A stretch of DNA of 6,809 nucleotides from Dehalococcoidia bacterium (GCA_022866185.1 JALHUG010000238.1:1-6809), one strand, 5' to 3'. Numbered from the stretch's first letter, positions 1 to 6,164 are shown. A program made the numbers and translations. Notes: generated by a model not told the origin, from the letters alone.

Positions 1-1
1 C

Positions 2-349
2 GTTGGCGACGACCTGCTTGTGACCAACGTGGAGCGCATCGAGAAGGGCATCCGCGAGGGGGCGGCCAATGCCGTGCTCATCAAGCCCAACCAGATAGGA
101 ACGCTGACCGAGACGCTGGCAGCCATCGATACGGCCAAGCGCGGCGGCTGGCGGGCGATGATCTCCCACCGTAGCGGCGAGACGGAGGACACAACGATAG
201 CCGACCTGGCGGTGGCCACGGGTTGCGGCCAGATCAAGAGCGGCGCCCCCGCTCGCGGCGAGCGGACGGCCAAGTACAACCGCCTGCTGCGCATCGAGGA
301 GGACCTGGGGCCGGCGGCGAGGTTTGCCGGAAGGGAAGCGCTGAGATAG
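2..349 (+). CDS. eno: Enolase (phosphopyruvate hydratase), C-terminal part, 5' end cut by the window
   Basis: Enolase interconverts 2-phosphoglycerate and phosphoenolpyruvate in glycolysis, in the cytoplasm. The visible 115 residues are the last quarter of the TIM-barrel domain. The fragment opens with VGDDLLVTN, whose aspartates include a Mg2+ ligand in the family. It continues with LIKPNQIGTLTET (catalytic Lys, codon 83-85), SHRSGETEDT (phosphate-binding His-Arg-Ser) and GQIKSGAPARGERTAKYN (active-site Lys, codon 236-238). It ends with the usual LRIEEDLG tail and a TAG stop at 347-349. Every catalytic residue expected in this part is present, so the gene looks functional. No terminator is obvious before the next gene, 58 bp downstream, so read-through is possible. 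Identification is essentially certain; only the upstream part is unseen. Confidence 0.97.
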   Translation, partial: VGDDLLVTNVERIEKGIREGAANAVLIKPNQIGTLTETLAAIDTAKRGGWRAMISHRSGETEDTTIADLAVATGCGQIKSGAPARGERTAKYNRLLRIEEDLGPAARFAGREALR

Positions 350-407
350 TCGCAGTGGGGATGGTCGTGTCTTATCACGGCGACAATTCTCAGGTAAGGA
401 GCAGAGC

Positions 408-989
408 ATGAAACGGACTTTTGCGCTCGCTCAGATCGCTGCTATGTGCTTGTGCGTTGCGATAGCGGTAGGGTGTGGAGAGGAAGAGACACCCATCGCC
501 GCGACGCCAAGCGCGACGGCTCCAGAGGCGACACCAGGGTCTCCCCAGCCTGCGAGCCCCCGACCGGCGGGCACCCCAGCTACTGCCGGGCCGACGGACA
601 TCAGCTCGCGGGGGGACGAGGTTGAAACCCTGGCAAACACTGTCGCGCAAAAGGTTACCTGGGAGGATGGCGCAACCTACGAGGCACCTATCCCCGATCT
701 GGTCTTCCGCACAGCCGGTATGCCCAATGCCGGTCGCGGTCACCGCGTGGAGGCTATCTGGCTGGAGGATGGTAAGTGGCAGGTCATCATATCCATGCGG
801 GTGACAGATCATTGGGTTGATCCGGTGATCTCCGTCGATCTGCGAGCCGAGTTCTACTACGACGAGGAGAAAGCCGAATTCACCGCCGCCAACGGCAGGG
901 CCCTATTCGCTCTGACCGGGCGAGACTCCTGCACATCCGACCAGCCAGAGCCCGATTACTGTCCCCTGGACAAGGAAGTGGGTCCCTAG
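408..989 (+). CDS. Exported lipoprotein of unknown family, with Pro/Thr/Ala-rich tether
   Basis: I do not recognise the family. The 193-residue product starts with a lipoprotein signal peptide: Lys-Arg at 2-3, a hydrophobic stretch at about 5-21, then a lipobox A-V-G-C with Cys23 as the predicted lipidated residue. Residues 24-65 are a low-complexity Thr/Pro/Ala/Ser linker, probably a spacer off the membrane. Residues about 66-193 form a compact acidic domain with alternating strands (KWQVIISMRV, VISVDLRAEFYY), suggesting a beta-rich fold. Two cysteines close to the C-terminus (in DSCTSDQPEPDYC) could form a disulfide, fitting an extracellular location. The ATG is supported by AAGGAG at 396-401, six bases upstream. 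It is followed 91 bp later by another lipoprotein gene on the same strand. The -3 lipobox residue is Ala rather than the more usual Leu. Export is fairly sure; function is unknown. Confidence 0.85.
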   Translation: MKRTFALAQIAAMCLCVAIAVGCGEEETPIAATPSATAPEATPGSPQPASPRPAGTPATAGPTDISSRGDEVETLANTVAQKVTWEDGATYEAPIPDLVFRTAGMPNAGRGHRVEAIWLEDGKWQVIISMRVTDHWVDPVISVDLRAEFYYDEEKAEFTAANGRALFALTGRDSCTSDQPEPDYCPLDKEVGP

Positions 990-1018
990 CACCGTCTAGC
1001 TGGCAATCGACGCGCCGC

Positions 1019-1060
1019 GGCTGCCCCCAAGGTCGCTCCAGGCCCCTCAGGAAGGCAGCC
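1019..1060 (+). promoter_or_regulatory. Inverted repeat in the leader of the BsuPI-like lipoprotein gene
   Basis: GGCTGCC at 1019-1025 and GGCAGCC at 1054-1060 are perfect 7-bp complements separated by 28 bases. The right arm ends ten bases before the AGGAGG ribosome site (1071-1076). It could be a leader hairpin, a weak terminator of the upstream lipoprotein gene (no T-tract follows) or chance in GC-rich DNA. I see no convincing promoter between 990 and 1080. Confidence 0.3.
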
Positions 1061-1080
1061 AATAGCAGGAAGGAGGCGCA

Positions 1081-1662
1081 ATGTTAAAAGGAGGCTGGTG
1101 CGTCACCAAGACAAAGGCGTCTGTGGCCTTTCTGGTTGCTCTAGCTGCTGTCCTGCTGGTCACGTCTGCCTGCGGGGAGGGTGGAAAAGAAGAGGCCAGC
1201 CCTTCGCCCACGGGGGTGGCCACGCCAGCAACATCCCCTACGCCGAGATTTCCCTTCGAAGGGCCCGTAGGCATCGACCTGGCCATCATTGGCACCTTCT
1301 CCGAGCAGGGCGAACCCATTCAACTGATCATATCGGTCGCCGTCCGGGATCCCATGACCCTTTACTACCGTACTAGCCAGCGCTACGACCTGGCAGTCGT
1401 CAATTCCCAAGGCCAGGAGGTCTGGCGCTGGTCGCGGAATCGCGCCTTTGCCCAGGTCACAGAGGAGGTGCCGCTGGGAGTGAATGAGACGCGTTCGTTT
1501 TCTGAGACCTGGGACCAGCGGGGCAACGATGGCCAGCAGGTGCCGCTTGGCAACTACCGGATAGTGGCCGAAAGCTCGCACTGCGGCGCCAACTACGAGA
1601 ACTGCGGCCAGTTGACCGCCTCTGCCACCATCCAGATACGGGCGCCGCAAGCAGGGCCGTAG
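1081..1662 (+). CDS. Exported lipoprotein with BsuPI-like (intracellular proteinase inhibitor) domain
   Basis: The 193-residue product has a signal peptide (hydrophobic core about 13-27) ending in V-T-S-A-C, with Cys31 the predicted lipidation site. A short Ser/Pro/Thr/Ala linker runs from 32 to about 58. The rest (about 66-190) matches the BsuPI pattern, an Ig-like beta-sandwich first known as a Bacillus proteinase inhibitor. Visible marks are YRTSQRYDL (96-104), the NSQGQEVWRWS hairpin (108-118), LGVNETRSFSETWD (132-145) and PLGNYRIVAE (155-164). A Cys168/Cys175 pair may be a disulfide. Family name does not prove inhibitor activity; many members are simply extracellular binding or structural domains. 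Start: ATG with AGGAGG at 1071-1076, four bases upstream. The signal peptide's unusual N-terminal lead (MLKGGWCVTK) has no alternative in-frame ATG. It converges on the beta-helix gene. Confidence 0.87.
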   Translation: MLKGGWCVTKTKASVAFLVALAAVLLVTSACGEGGKEEASPSPTGVATPATSPTPRFPFEGPVGIDLAIIGTFSEQGEPIQLIISVAVRDPMTLYYRTSQRYDLAVVNSQGQEVWRWSRNRAFAQVTEEVPLGVNETRSFSETWDQRGNDGQQVPLGNYRIVAESSHCGANYENCGQLTASATIQIRAPQAGP

Positions 1663-1680
1663 GTCCTCAGATACGGCCGC

Positions 1681-1706
1681 GGCAGGGGCGTAACGGTTCG
1701 CCTGCC
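1681..1706. terminator. Possible stem-loop between convergent genes
   Basis: GGCAGG (1681-1686) pairs with CCTGCC (1701-1706) around a 14-base loop in the 54-bp gap between the convergent genes ending at 1662 and 1717. Position suits a bidirectional terminator, but no T-run follows on either strand. A 9-bp direct repeat, CAGATACGG, lies just upstream at 1633-1641 and 1668-1676 and may be incidental. Confidence 0.3.
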
Positions 1707-1716
1707 TCGAGCCCGC

Positions 1717-3288
1717 TCATCCGGTCGGCACTGAGAAGGGGCTGGAGAAGGTGGATGTGCTGCCGTTGGCGTCGGTGGCAGTGGCGGTAACGTAAGGGCC
1801 AGAAGGCGACTTGTCGAAGGTAAAGCGACCGTCGGCGCCAGCTTCTGTCGAGCCCTCGTAGACCTTGCCCTCAGCCCCGGAATCCGAGTAGATGTCCACA
1901 ATGCAGTTGGCGCAGGCGGTTCCCTGGACGGGATTGGCGGCGGCGATGACGGGCGGGGCCAGGCCGATGTTGTCAGCCCTGCTCACGATGCTTCCTCGGC
2001 CATTGGAGTAGATGGAGTTGCCACGAATGGTATTGCCGGTAGTCTCCGCGCCCTCGATGAGGATGCCGTGGATGCCGCTATTGGCGATGACATTGCCCTC
2101 GCCTTCGCCTGTGCCGCCGATGATGTTGCCCTGAGCGCCCTCCAGCAGCCATATTCCGCTCCCGCTCCCCAGGCTCTCGCTGCCTGAGGAGTCGGTGCCT
2201 ATGAAGTTACCTATGATGCGGTTATCCTTGGTCCCCGGGCCGCGGATAAGCACGCCACCGCTTTGGTTTCCAGAGATGACGTTGGCCTCGCCGGGGGCAC
2301 TGCCGCCGATGATGTTATTCTGAGCGCCGCTGTCGAGGACCACTCCGTAGCGGTCCTTCAGGGCGACTCGACCGCTGGCGTCCACGCCTATGTAGTTGCC
2401 TTTGACCAGGTTGCCCTTCGCCCCCATGCCACTAATGCTCACACCGAAAAGGCTATTCCCAGAGATGACGTTGCCCTCGCCAGGGTTGGAGCCGCCGACG
2501 AGGTTCTCCTGAGCACCCGGGGCTATCCATATCCCCTCCATCGCATTGGGCCTAGACATAGTGCCGCTAGCGTCGGTGCCTATGTAGTTCCCTTGGATCA
2601 CGTTGGTGCTGCCATCCACGCGGATGCCGACAGCATCGTTGTCGGAGATGACGTTGCGCTCGCCCTCGGCCGAGCCTCCAATCATGTTGTTCCGTGCCGC
2701 CGCCTCCAGCACAATCCCTGTGTGGCAGTTCTGAATCTGGATGCCTTTTATGGCGTTGCCGTCAGAGTCTATCCGGAAGCATGCGAAACCTAGCTGCCCG
2801 CCATCGACGATGACGCCAGCTTTCGCACCGACGACCGCGTCGCCGCCGATGATCAAGACGGGCAGAGTGGCAGTGAGAGCGATGGTGGCAGGTGCGTCCG
2901 GAGGAAACGCCGCCGCGTCAAAGCTGATGGTATCGGCGGACTCGGGGCCCGGCTCGCCCTTCACGTTATCGGCTTCGCTGGACTCAAGGTCGGCCGCAGC
3001 CATTTCCCCGGTGGCCAGCATAATGGCCTCCCGCAGGGTGACTGTATCATCGCGGGCATTGGTGTCGGCGGTGCTATTCACAACGATCCGCACGCCACGC
3101 GCGGCGATGGCGGTGGGACGCACAGGGACAGTGGCAGAGATGGTGGGGACGGTAGCGGTAACGGTGGCAGAAGTAGTGGCGACAGTAGGAGTGGCTGTTT
3201 TCTCCCCACCCCCACCATTGCAGCCCGCCAATAATAGCAGGAACACTAGGCCAGTCAACGTCGCCAGCACTCTGAACAGGTGTTTCAT
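1717..3288 (-). CDS. Beta-helix repeat lipoprotein with CSLREA-like N-terminal motif
   Basis: This 523-residue protein is predicted to be a membrane-anchored surface protein. The signal peptide (MKHLFRVLATLTGLVFLLLL) ends in a textbook lipobox L-A-G-C, with Cys23 lipidated. A Thr/Val/Ala/Pro-rich tether follows (about 30-63). Residues 66-90 carry the CSLREA-type motif VNSTADTNARDDTVTLREAI, but with Val where family members usually have Cys. From about residue 190 to 430 come four NxIGG-GExNVISGN units of about 61-63 residues, alternating with GNYIGTDASG turns, typical of right-handed parallel beta-helices that bind or process polysaccharide or act as adhesins. No catalytic residues can be assigned. 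The last ~85 residues look like an Ig or carboxypeptidase-regulatory-like sandwich (PPVIAAANPVQGTACANC). Start: I chose ATG at 3288 (GAGG at 3298-3301, nine bases away) over the upstream TTG at 3309. It is divergent from the FG-GAP gene. Confidence 0.88.
   Translation of the reverse strand: MKHLFRVLATLTGLVFLLLLAGCNGGGGEKTATPTVATTSATVTATVPTISATVPVRPTAIAARGVRIVVNSTADTNARDDTVTLREAIMLATGEMAAADLESSEADNVKGEPGPESADTISFDAAAFPPDAPATIALTATLPVLIIGGDAVVGAKAGVIVDGGQLGFACFRIDSDGNAIKGIQIQNCHTGIVLEAAARNNMIGGSAEGERNVISDNDAVGIRVDGSTNVIQGNYIGTDASGTMSRPNAMEGIWIAPGAQENLVGGSNPGEGNVISGNSLFGVSISGMGAKGNLVKGNYIGVDASGRVALKDRYGVVLDSGAQNNIIGGSAPGEANVISGNQSGGVLIRGPGTKDNRIIGNFIGTDSSGSESLGSGSGIWLLEGAQGNIIGGTGEGEGNVIANSGIHGILIEGAETTGNTIRGNSIYSNGRGSIVSRADNIGLAPPVIAAANPVQGTACANCIVDIYSDSGAEGKVYEGSTEAGADGRFTFDKSPSGPYVTATATDANGSTSTFSSPFSVPTG
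2084..2656 (-). repeat. Intragenic tandem repeats, ~183-189 bp period, encoding beta-helix rungs
   Basis: On the plus strand a near-identical word, g(a/c)gatgac(g/a)ttg.cctcgcc, recurs beginning at 2084, 2273, 2462 and 2645, so the spacings are 189, 189 and 183 bases (63, 63 and 61 codons). Each copy encodes GExNVIsgN preceded by an IGG turn. Conservation extends to codon choice, which suggests growth by duplication or gene conversion rather than only selection on protein. These are coding repeats, not a CRISPR array: the period is far too long and the reading frame is open throughout. Confidence 0.85.
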
Positions 3289-3297
3289 AATCAGCAT

Positions 3298-3301
3298 CCT
3301 C
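3298..3301 (-). promoter_or_regulatory. Ribosome binding site that decides the beta-helix gene start
   Basis: GAGG on the minus strand lies nine bases before the ATG at 3288-3286 and inside the extension that a TTG start at 3309 would require. The ATG also opens directly into a well-formed signal peptide (MKHLF), so the shorter 523-residue product is preferred over the 530-residue one. Confidence 0.6.
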
Positions 3302-3323
3302 AACTTCAAATTGTACTGTCTAC

Positions 3324-3353
3324 CTGATACACGTCAGAGCCATGCATTGTCAA
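3324..3353 (-). promoter_or_regulatory. Candidate sigma-70-type promoter for the beta-helix lipoprotein gene
   Basis: On the minus strand a perfect TTGACA (3353-3348) is followed after 18 bases by TATCAG (3329-3324), 4 of 6 matches to the -10 consensus. Transcription would start near 3317, leaving about 30 bases before the ATG at 3288. A second, weaker possibility is CTGACG (3337-3332) with TACAAT (3315-3310), spacing 16, but its start point would sit almost on the ribosome site. I favour the first pair. Confidence 0.45.
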
Positions 3354-3398
3354 GCCCGGCTTGCCTCTTCCTGGCCCCTGCTCGCGGCCAGCCCGGGC
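3354..3398. repeat. Nested inverted repeats in the divergent intergenic region
   Basis: Outer arms GCCCGG (3354-3359) and CCGGGC (3393-3398) enclose inner arms CTGGCC (3371-3376) and GGCCAG (3386-3391) around a 9-base loop. The structure abuts the candidate -35 box of the minus-strand gene (3348-3353) and lies about 55 bp upstream of the -10 of the plus-strand gene. It could be an operator for a regulator shared by both genes, or a chance palindrome in GC-rich DNA. Confidence 0.35.
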
Positions 3399-3452
3399 AT
3401 CGCGGCGCTGCACTCCATTATCCGATTATCCCAACGTAGATCGCCAGGCAAA

Positions 3453-3461
3453 TGATATAAT
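3453..3461 (+). promoter_or_regulatory. Extended -10 promoter for the FG-GAP lipoprotein gene
   Basis: TGATATAAT is a perfect extended -10 element (TGN plus TATAAT, 3456-3461). No -35 hexamer is recognisable 16-18 bases upstream, as is common for extended -10 promoters. Transcription would start near 3468, three bases before the AAGGAG ribosome site (3471-3476), giving a leader of only about 17 bases before the ATG at 3485. Confidence 0.7.
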
Positions 3462-3484
3462 GGGCCGAGAAAGGAGCCTGGAAG

Positions 3485-5212
3485 ATGATTCAGCGCAAGC
3501 TCGCCTGGACGCTGGTAGCGGCGTCCGTGTTGACCTTCACCCTGGCTGCCTGTGACGGGGGAGAGGAGGCGCCAACGGCTGCACCCACAGCCGTTAGCCC
3601 GGCCGCTGCCTCGCCGTCCCTTAGCAGTCCGAGTGCCACCCAACCGGCGAGCGGTGGTCAACCCTCGGTCATCGATCTAGCCACCACCAAGCCCCTTGTG
3701 ACCATCTTCGCTGACAAGCCCTTCCCCCCTTCAACCCCCACGGGGCCGAGCGGGGACCTGAGGCATGACATACCTTCCCTAGCGGTAGGCGACTTCAACG
3801 ATGACGGAATCGACGATTTGCTCATTGGGGCGCGCTTCGCCGACGGGCCAGACGACTTGCGGCAGGAAGCCGGCGAGGCCTATGTCATCTTCGGCTCCCA
3901 CGACTTGCCCAGCACCATCGACCTGGCCGAGGGTCAGCAGGGCCTGACCATCTTCGGAGACAAGGGGATAGACCAAGGCGTCGGTGGAGCCGACGACCTG
4001 GGGATGGGTGTCGCTGCTGCCGACCTCAACGACGACGGAGTTGACGACATCATCGTCTCGGCGCCCATGTCGGACGGCGTCCTAGATCCCGACTATCGCA
4101 CGGACCGAGGCGAGGTCTACGTCATCTTCGGGGGAGCGGATCTCCCTGGCACCATCGATATCGCGAAGGGAGAGCAGGACGTCACCATCATTGCCGCCGA
4201 AGGCTTCAGTCTCATGGGCGATTCGATGGCCACCGGCGACATCAACGACGACGGCATCGCCGACCTCGTGCTGGGCGCGCCTTTCGCCGGCCGCGAGCCG
4301 GGCAGTCCCCACGGTAGCCACAGGACACAGCTGGGGGAGGTCTATGTCATCTTCGGCCGCTCCGACCTGAGCGGCAGCATCAGCATTCCCCAGAAGCAGC
4401 AGGATTTCACCATCAGCGGACCGGAAGAGTGGAGTGAGCTGGGTGATGCGATGGCCGTGGGTGACGTCAACGACGACGGTATCGACGACATTATCGCCGT
4501 GGGAGAAGCCGCCGACGCGCCGGACGGCAATAGGTCTAACACCGGCTTGGTATACGTTGTGTTCGGTTCAGCCAGCCTGGGCGACATGGTAGACCTCGCT
4601 AAAGGTGAGCAGGATGTCACCATCATGGGGGCTCGCGCTGATGATGCCCTGGGCTTCTGCGCTGCCAGCGGCGACGTCAACGGCGACGACATCGACGACA
4701 TACTTCTCGTAGCACAGCGCGCGCACGCAGCAGGATCGCGCGACACGTCCGGTGAGGCCTACGTTATTCTTGGCTCGCGCGACCTGGGCGGCACCATCGA
4801 TGTCCTGGCGGGTGACCAGGACATCACCATCTTCGGCGCCGAAGCCCATGACCTTCTCTCCTCCTGCCTAGCGGGCCATGATGTCGATGGTGACGGCATC
4901 GGTGATATCATCCTGGGCACTGGGTTCAGCGGCGGCCTGGACAACAGCAGAGATAGGGCCGGCGAAGCGTACGTGATCTTCGGCTCGCGCACGCTTCCGG
5001 CGACGATCGACCCGGGGGCGGGTTCCACTGACGTGGCGCTATTTGGGGCCGAACCTGGTGATGTTTTCGGCAGCGCCGTTGGCGCCGTCGACCTCAACGG
5101 AGATGGCAGGCAGGAACTGGTCGTGGTGGCCAGCGAGGCGTCCGGCCCCGAGAACGCCAGGCCTGGTGCCGGTGAGGTCTACGTAATTGCGAATGTCGGC
5201 GCCTCCCAGTAG
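3485..5212 (+). CDS. Lipoprotein with seven FG-GAP repeats (integrin-alpha-like beta-propeller)
   Basis: This 575-residue protein is predicted to be anchored on the outer face of the membrane. The signal peptide ends in T-L-A-A-C with Cys23 lipidated, followed by an Ala/Pro/Ser/Thr tether (about 28-60). The remainder is seven repeats of 69-77 residues. Each has a strand like TIDLAxGEQDVTIFGA, a calcium-loop like DxNDDGIDDxIxGAP and a closing GEVYVIFGS. The calcium loops start at residues 103, 180, 252, 327, 397, 466 and 536. The fifth (DVNGDDIDD) lacks the usual Gly, and the seventh ends in Glu (DLNGDGRQE). Seven repeats fill a closed seven-bladed propeller as in integrin alpha subunits; nothing is left over except the tether. 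Likely role is Ca2+-dependent binding to a ligand, matrix or other cells; the ligand is unknown. AAGGAG at 3471-3476 lies eight bases before the ATG. Confidence 0.93.
   Translation: MIQRKLAWTLVAASVLTFTLAACDGGEEAPTAAPTAVSPAAASPSLSSPSATQPASGGQPSVIDLATTKPLVTIFADKPFPPSTPTGPSGDLRHDIPSLAVGDFNDDGIDDLLIGARFADGPDDLRQEAGEAYVIFGSHDLPSTIDLAEGQQGLTIFGDKGIDQGVGGADDLGMGVAAADLNDDGVDDIIVSAPMSDGVLDPDYRTDRGEVYVIFGGADLPGTIDIAKGEQDVTIIAAEGFSLMGDSMATGDINDDGIADLVLGAPFAGREPGSPHGSHRTQLGEVYVIFGRSDLSGSISIPQKQQDFTISGPEEWSELGDAMAVGDVNDDGIDDIIAVGEAADAPDGNRSNTGLVYVVFGSASLGDMVDLAKGEQDVTIMGARADDALGFCAASGDVNGDDIDDILLVAQRAHAAGSRDTSGEAYVILGSRDLGGTIDVLAGDQDITIFGAEAHDLLSSCLAGHDVDGDGIGDIILGTGFSGGLDNSRDRAGEAYVIFGSRTLPATIDPGAGSTDVALFGAEPGDVFGSAVGAVDLNGDGRQELVVVASEASGPENARPGAGEVYVIANVGASQ
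3668..5209 (+). repeat. Seven FG-GAP repeat units within the propeller gene
   Basis: Repeat units run from residue 62 to the C-terminus. The calcium-loop codons begin at 3791, 4022, 4238, 4463, 4673, 4880 and 5090, a period of roughly 207-231 bases. The words gtctatgtcatcttcgg and acgacgacgg.atcgacga recur with small changes. Units four to seven are the most regular in length (69-70 residues). The first unit carries a loop insertion before its calcium site. Confidence 0.88.
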
Positions 5213-5216
5213 GCGC
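5199..5216 (+). terminator. Hairpin spanning the stop codon of the propeller gene (weak terminator candidate)
   Basis: GCGCCT (5199-5204) and AGGCGC (5211-5216) form a perfect 6-bp stem with a 6-base loop, and the TAG stop (5210-5212) lies partly in the right arm. No T-run follows, so intrinsic termination is doubtful. It could instead stabilise the 3' end of the message. Confidence 0.3.
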
Positions 5217-5284
5217 AAGGCGTGAGAACGGCGGAGCGCGAAGAACCCTCTCATACTCACCAATCATGAACCAGTTGCGCTTTC

Positions 5285-5293
5285 TGCTATAAT
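5285..5293 (+). promoter_or_regulatory. Extended -10 promoter for the DUF72 gene
   Basis: TGCTATAAT is a perfect extended -10 (TATAAT at 5288-5293) with no recognisable -35 box. Transcription would begin near 5300, about 29 bases before the GTG start at 5329. The design matches the promoter at 3453-3461. Confidence 0.7.
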
Positions 5294-5328
5294 CGCTGCG
5301 ACGGGGCATCGGCGGACAGGAGGGGGTC

Positions 5329-6087
5329 GTGGGCGCTCGCTTCTGGATTGGCACATCTGGTTGGCACTACGCTCACTGGCAGGGCCCGTTCTACCCCGAG
5401 GGCATGCCCACCTCCGGGTGGCTGGCCCACTACATCCAGCACTTCCCCACGGTCGAGATCAACAACAGCTTCTACCGCGAGCCCAAGACCAGCGCCTGGC
5501 AGCACTGGCGGAGCTCCGTCCCCGACGGCTTTCGCTTCGCGGTCAAGGTGAACCGCTTCATCACCCACATCAAGCGGCTCAAGGAGCCCCAGGAGCCGGT
5601 GCAGCGCTTCCTGGCCGGCGCTCGCCTGCTGGGGGACCGCCTGGGCCCTCTCCTCTATCAGCTTCCGCCCAACTTCCATCGCACCGCCGAGAACGAGGCC
5701 AGGCTGGCGGCCTTTCTGACGATCCTGCCCTCGGGCCTGGAGCACGTCTTCGAGTTCCGCCACCGCTCCTGGTTCGACGAGAGCGTCTTCGACCTGCTGC
5801 GCCGCCACAACGTCGGCCTCTGCGCCTTCGACATGCCGGACATGGAGTGCCCGCTGGTGGCCACGGCCTCCTTCGCCTACATGCGCTTCCACGGCAGCGA
5901 GGCCCTCTACGCCAGCAACTACACCCACGAGATGCTGGCGGGCTGGGCGGAGCGCTTGCGGGGTCTGGCCGAGGGCCTGAGCGACGTCTACGTCTACTTC
6001 AACAACGACGCCTATGCCTACGCCGTGCACAACGCCAAGGCGCTGGCCGAGCTGCTGGCGGCGCCGACGGGGCTGGTGGGGGAGTGA
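5329..6087 (+). CDS. DUF72 family (YecE-like) TIM-barrel protein
   Basis: The 252-residue product is a standard-length DUF72 protein, a cytoplasmic TIM-barrel-like family whose biochemical role is still unknown. It has no signal peptide or membrane segment. Family marks in order are FWIGTSGWHYAHWQGPFYP (5-23), EINNSFYREP (43-52), FAVKVNRFITHIKRL, LYQLPPNF (ending near 115), FEFRHRSWF (141-149), YMRFHG (184-189) and VYVYFNND (220-227). The conserved acidic, His and Arg residues of these motifs are present, so the protein looks intact. Start: GTG with AGGAGG at 5318-5323, five bases upstream; the reading begins directly with the first barrel strand, so no upstream start is needed. It has its own promoter and is probably a single-gene unit, unrelated in role to the lipoprotein genes before it. 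Confidence 0.94.
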   Translation: MGARFWIGTSGWHYAHWQGPFYPEGMPTSGWLAHYIQHFPTVEINNSFYREPKTSAWQHWRSSVPDGFRFAVKVNRFITHIKRLKEPQEPVQRFLAGARLLGDRLGPLLYQLPPNFHRTAENEARLAAFLTILPSGLEHVFEFRHRSWFDESVFDLLRRHNVGLCAFDMPDMECPLVATASFAYMRFHGSEALYASNYTHEMLAGWAERLRGLAEGLSDVYVYFNNDAYAYAVHNAKALAELLAAPTGLVGE

Positions 6088-6164
6088 GGGGCGTGGCGGC
6101 GGTTGGGGTGCGGTAGGCGAGGACGGGCGCTAGCGAAGAGCCGAGGGACGTGGAAGATAACATC

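Noticed and set aside
1141..1650. 169-codon minus-strand open frame opposite the BsuPI-like gene
   Set aside because: Arg/Gly/Ala-rich shadow without ribosome site or family match; the sense frame is a clear lipoprotein.
2084..2656. CRISPR or intergenic repeat array
   Set aside because: Period is 183-189 bp, the copies are imperfect, and the whole stretch is an open frame encoding beta-helix rungs.
3289..3309. TTG start at 3309 for the beta-helix gene (530 residues)
   Set aside because: The ATG at 3288 has a properly spaced GAGG and begins a standard signal peptide; the longer form would place the ribosome site inside the coding region.
2263..3439. Two long plus-strand open frames (2263-2793 and 2741-3439) opposite the beta-helix gene
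   Set aside because: Mirror frames caused by high GC and the repeats; the minus-strand product has signal peptide, motif and repeats, while these have no recognisable features.
5287..6030. 247-codon minus-strand open frame opposite DUF72
   Set aside because: Antisense shadow in GC-rich coding DNA; the plus-strand frame has all DUF72 motifs.
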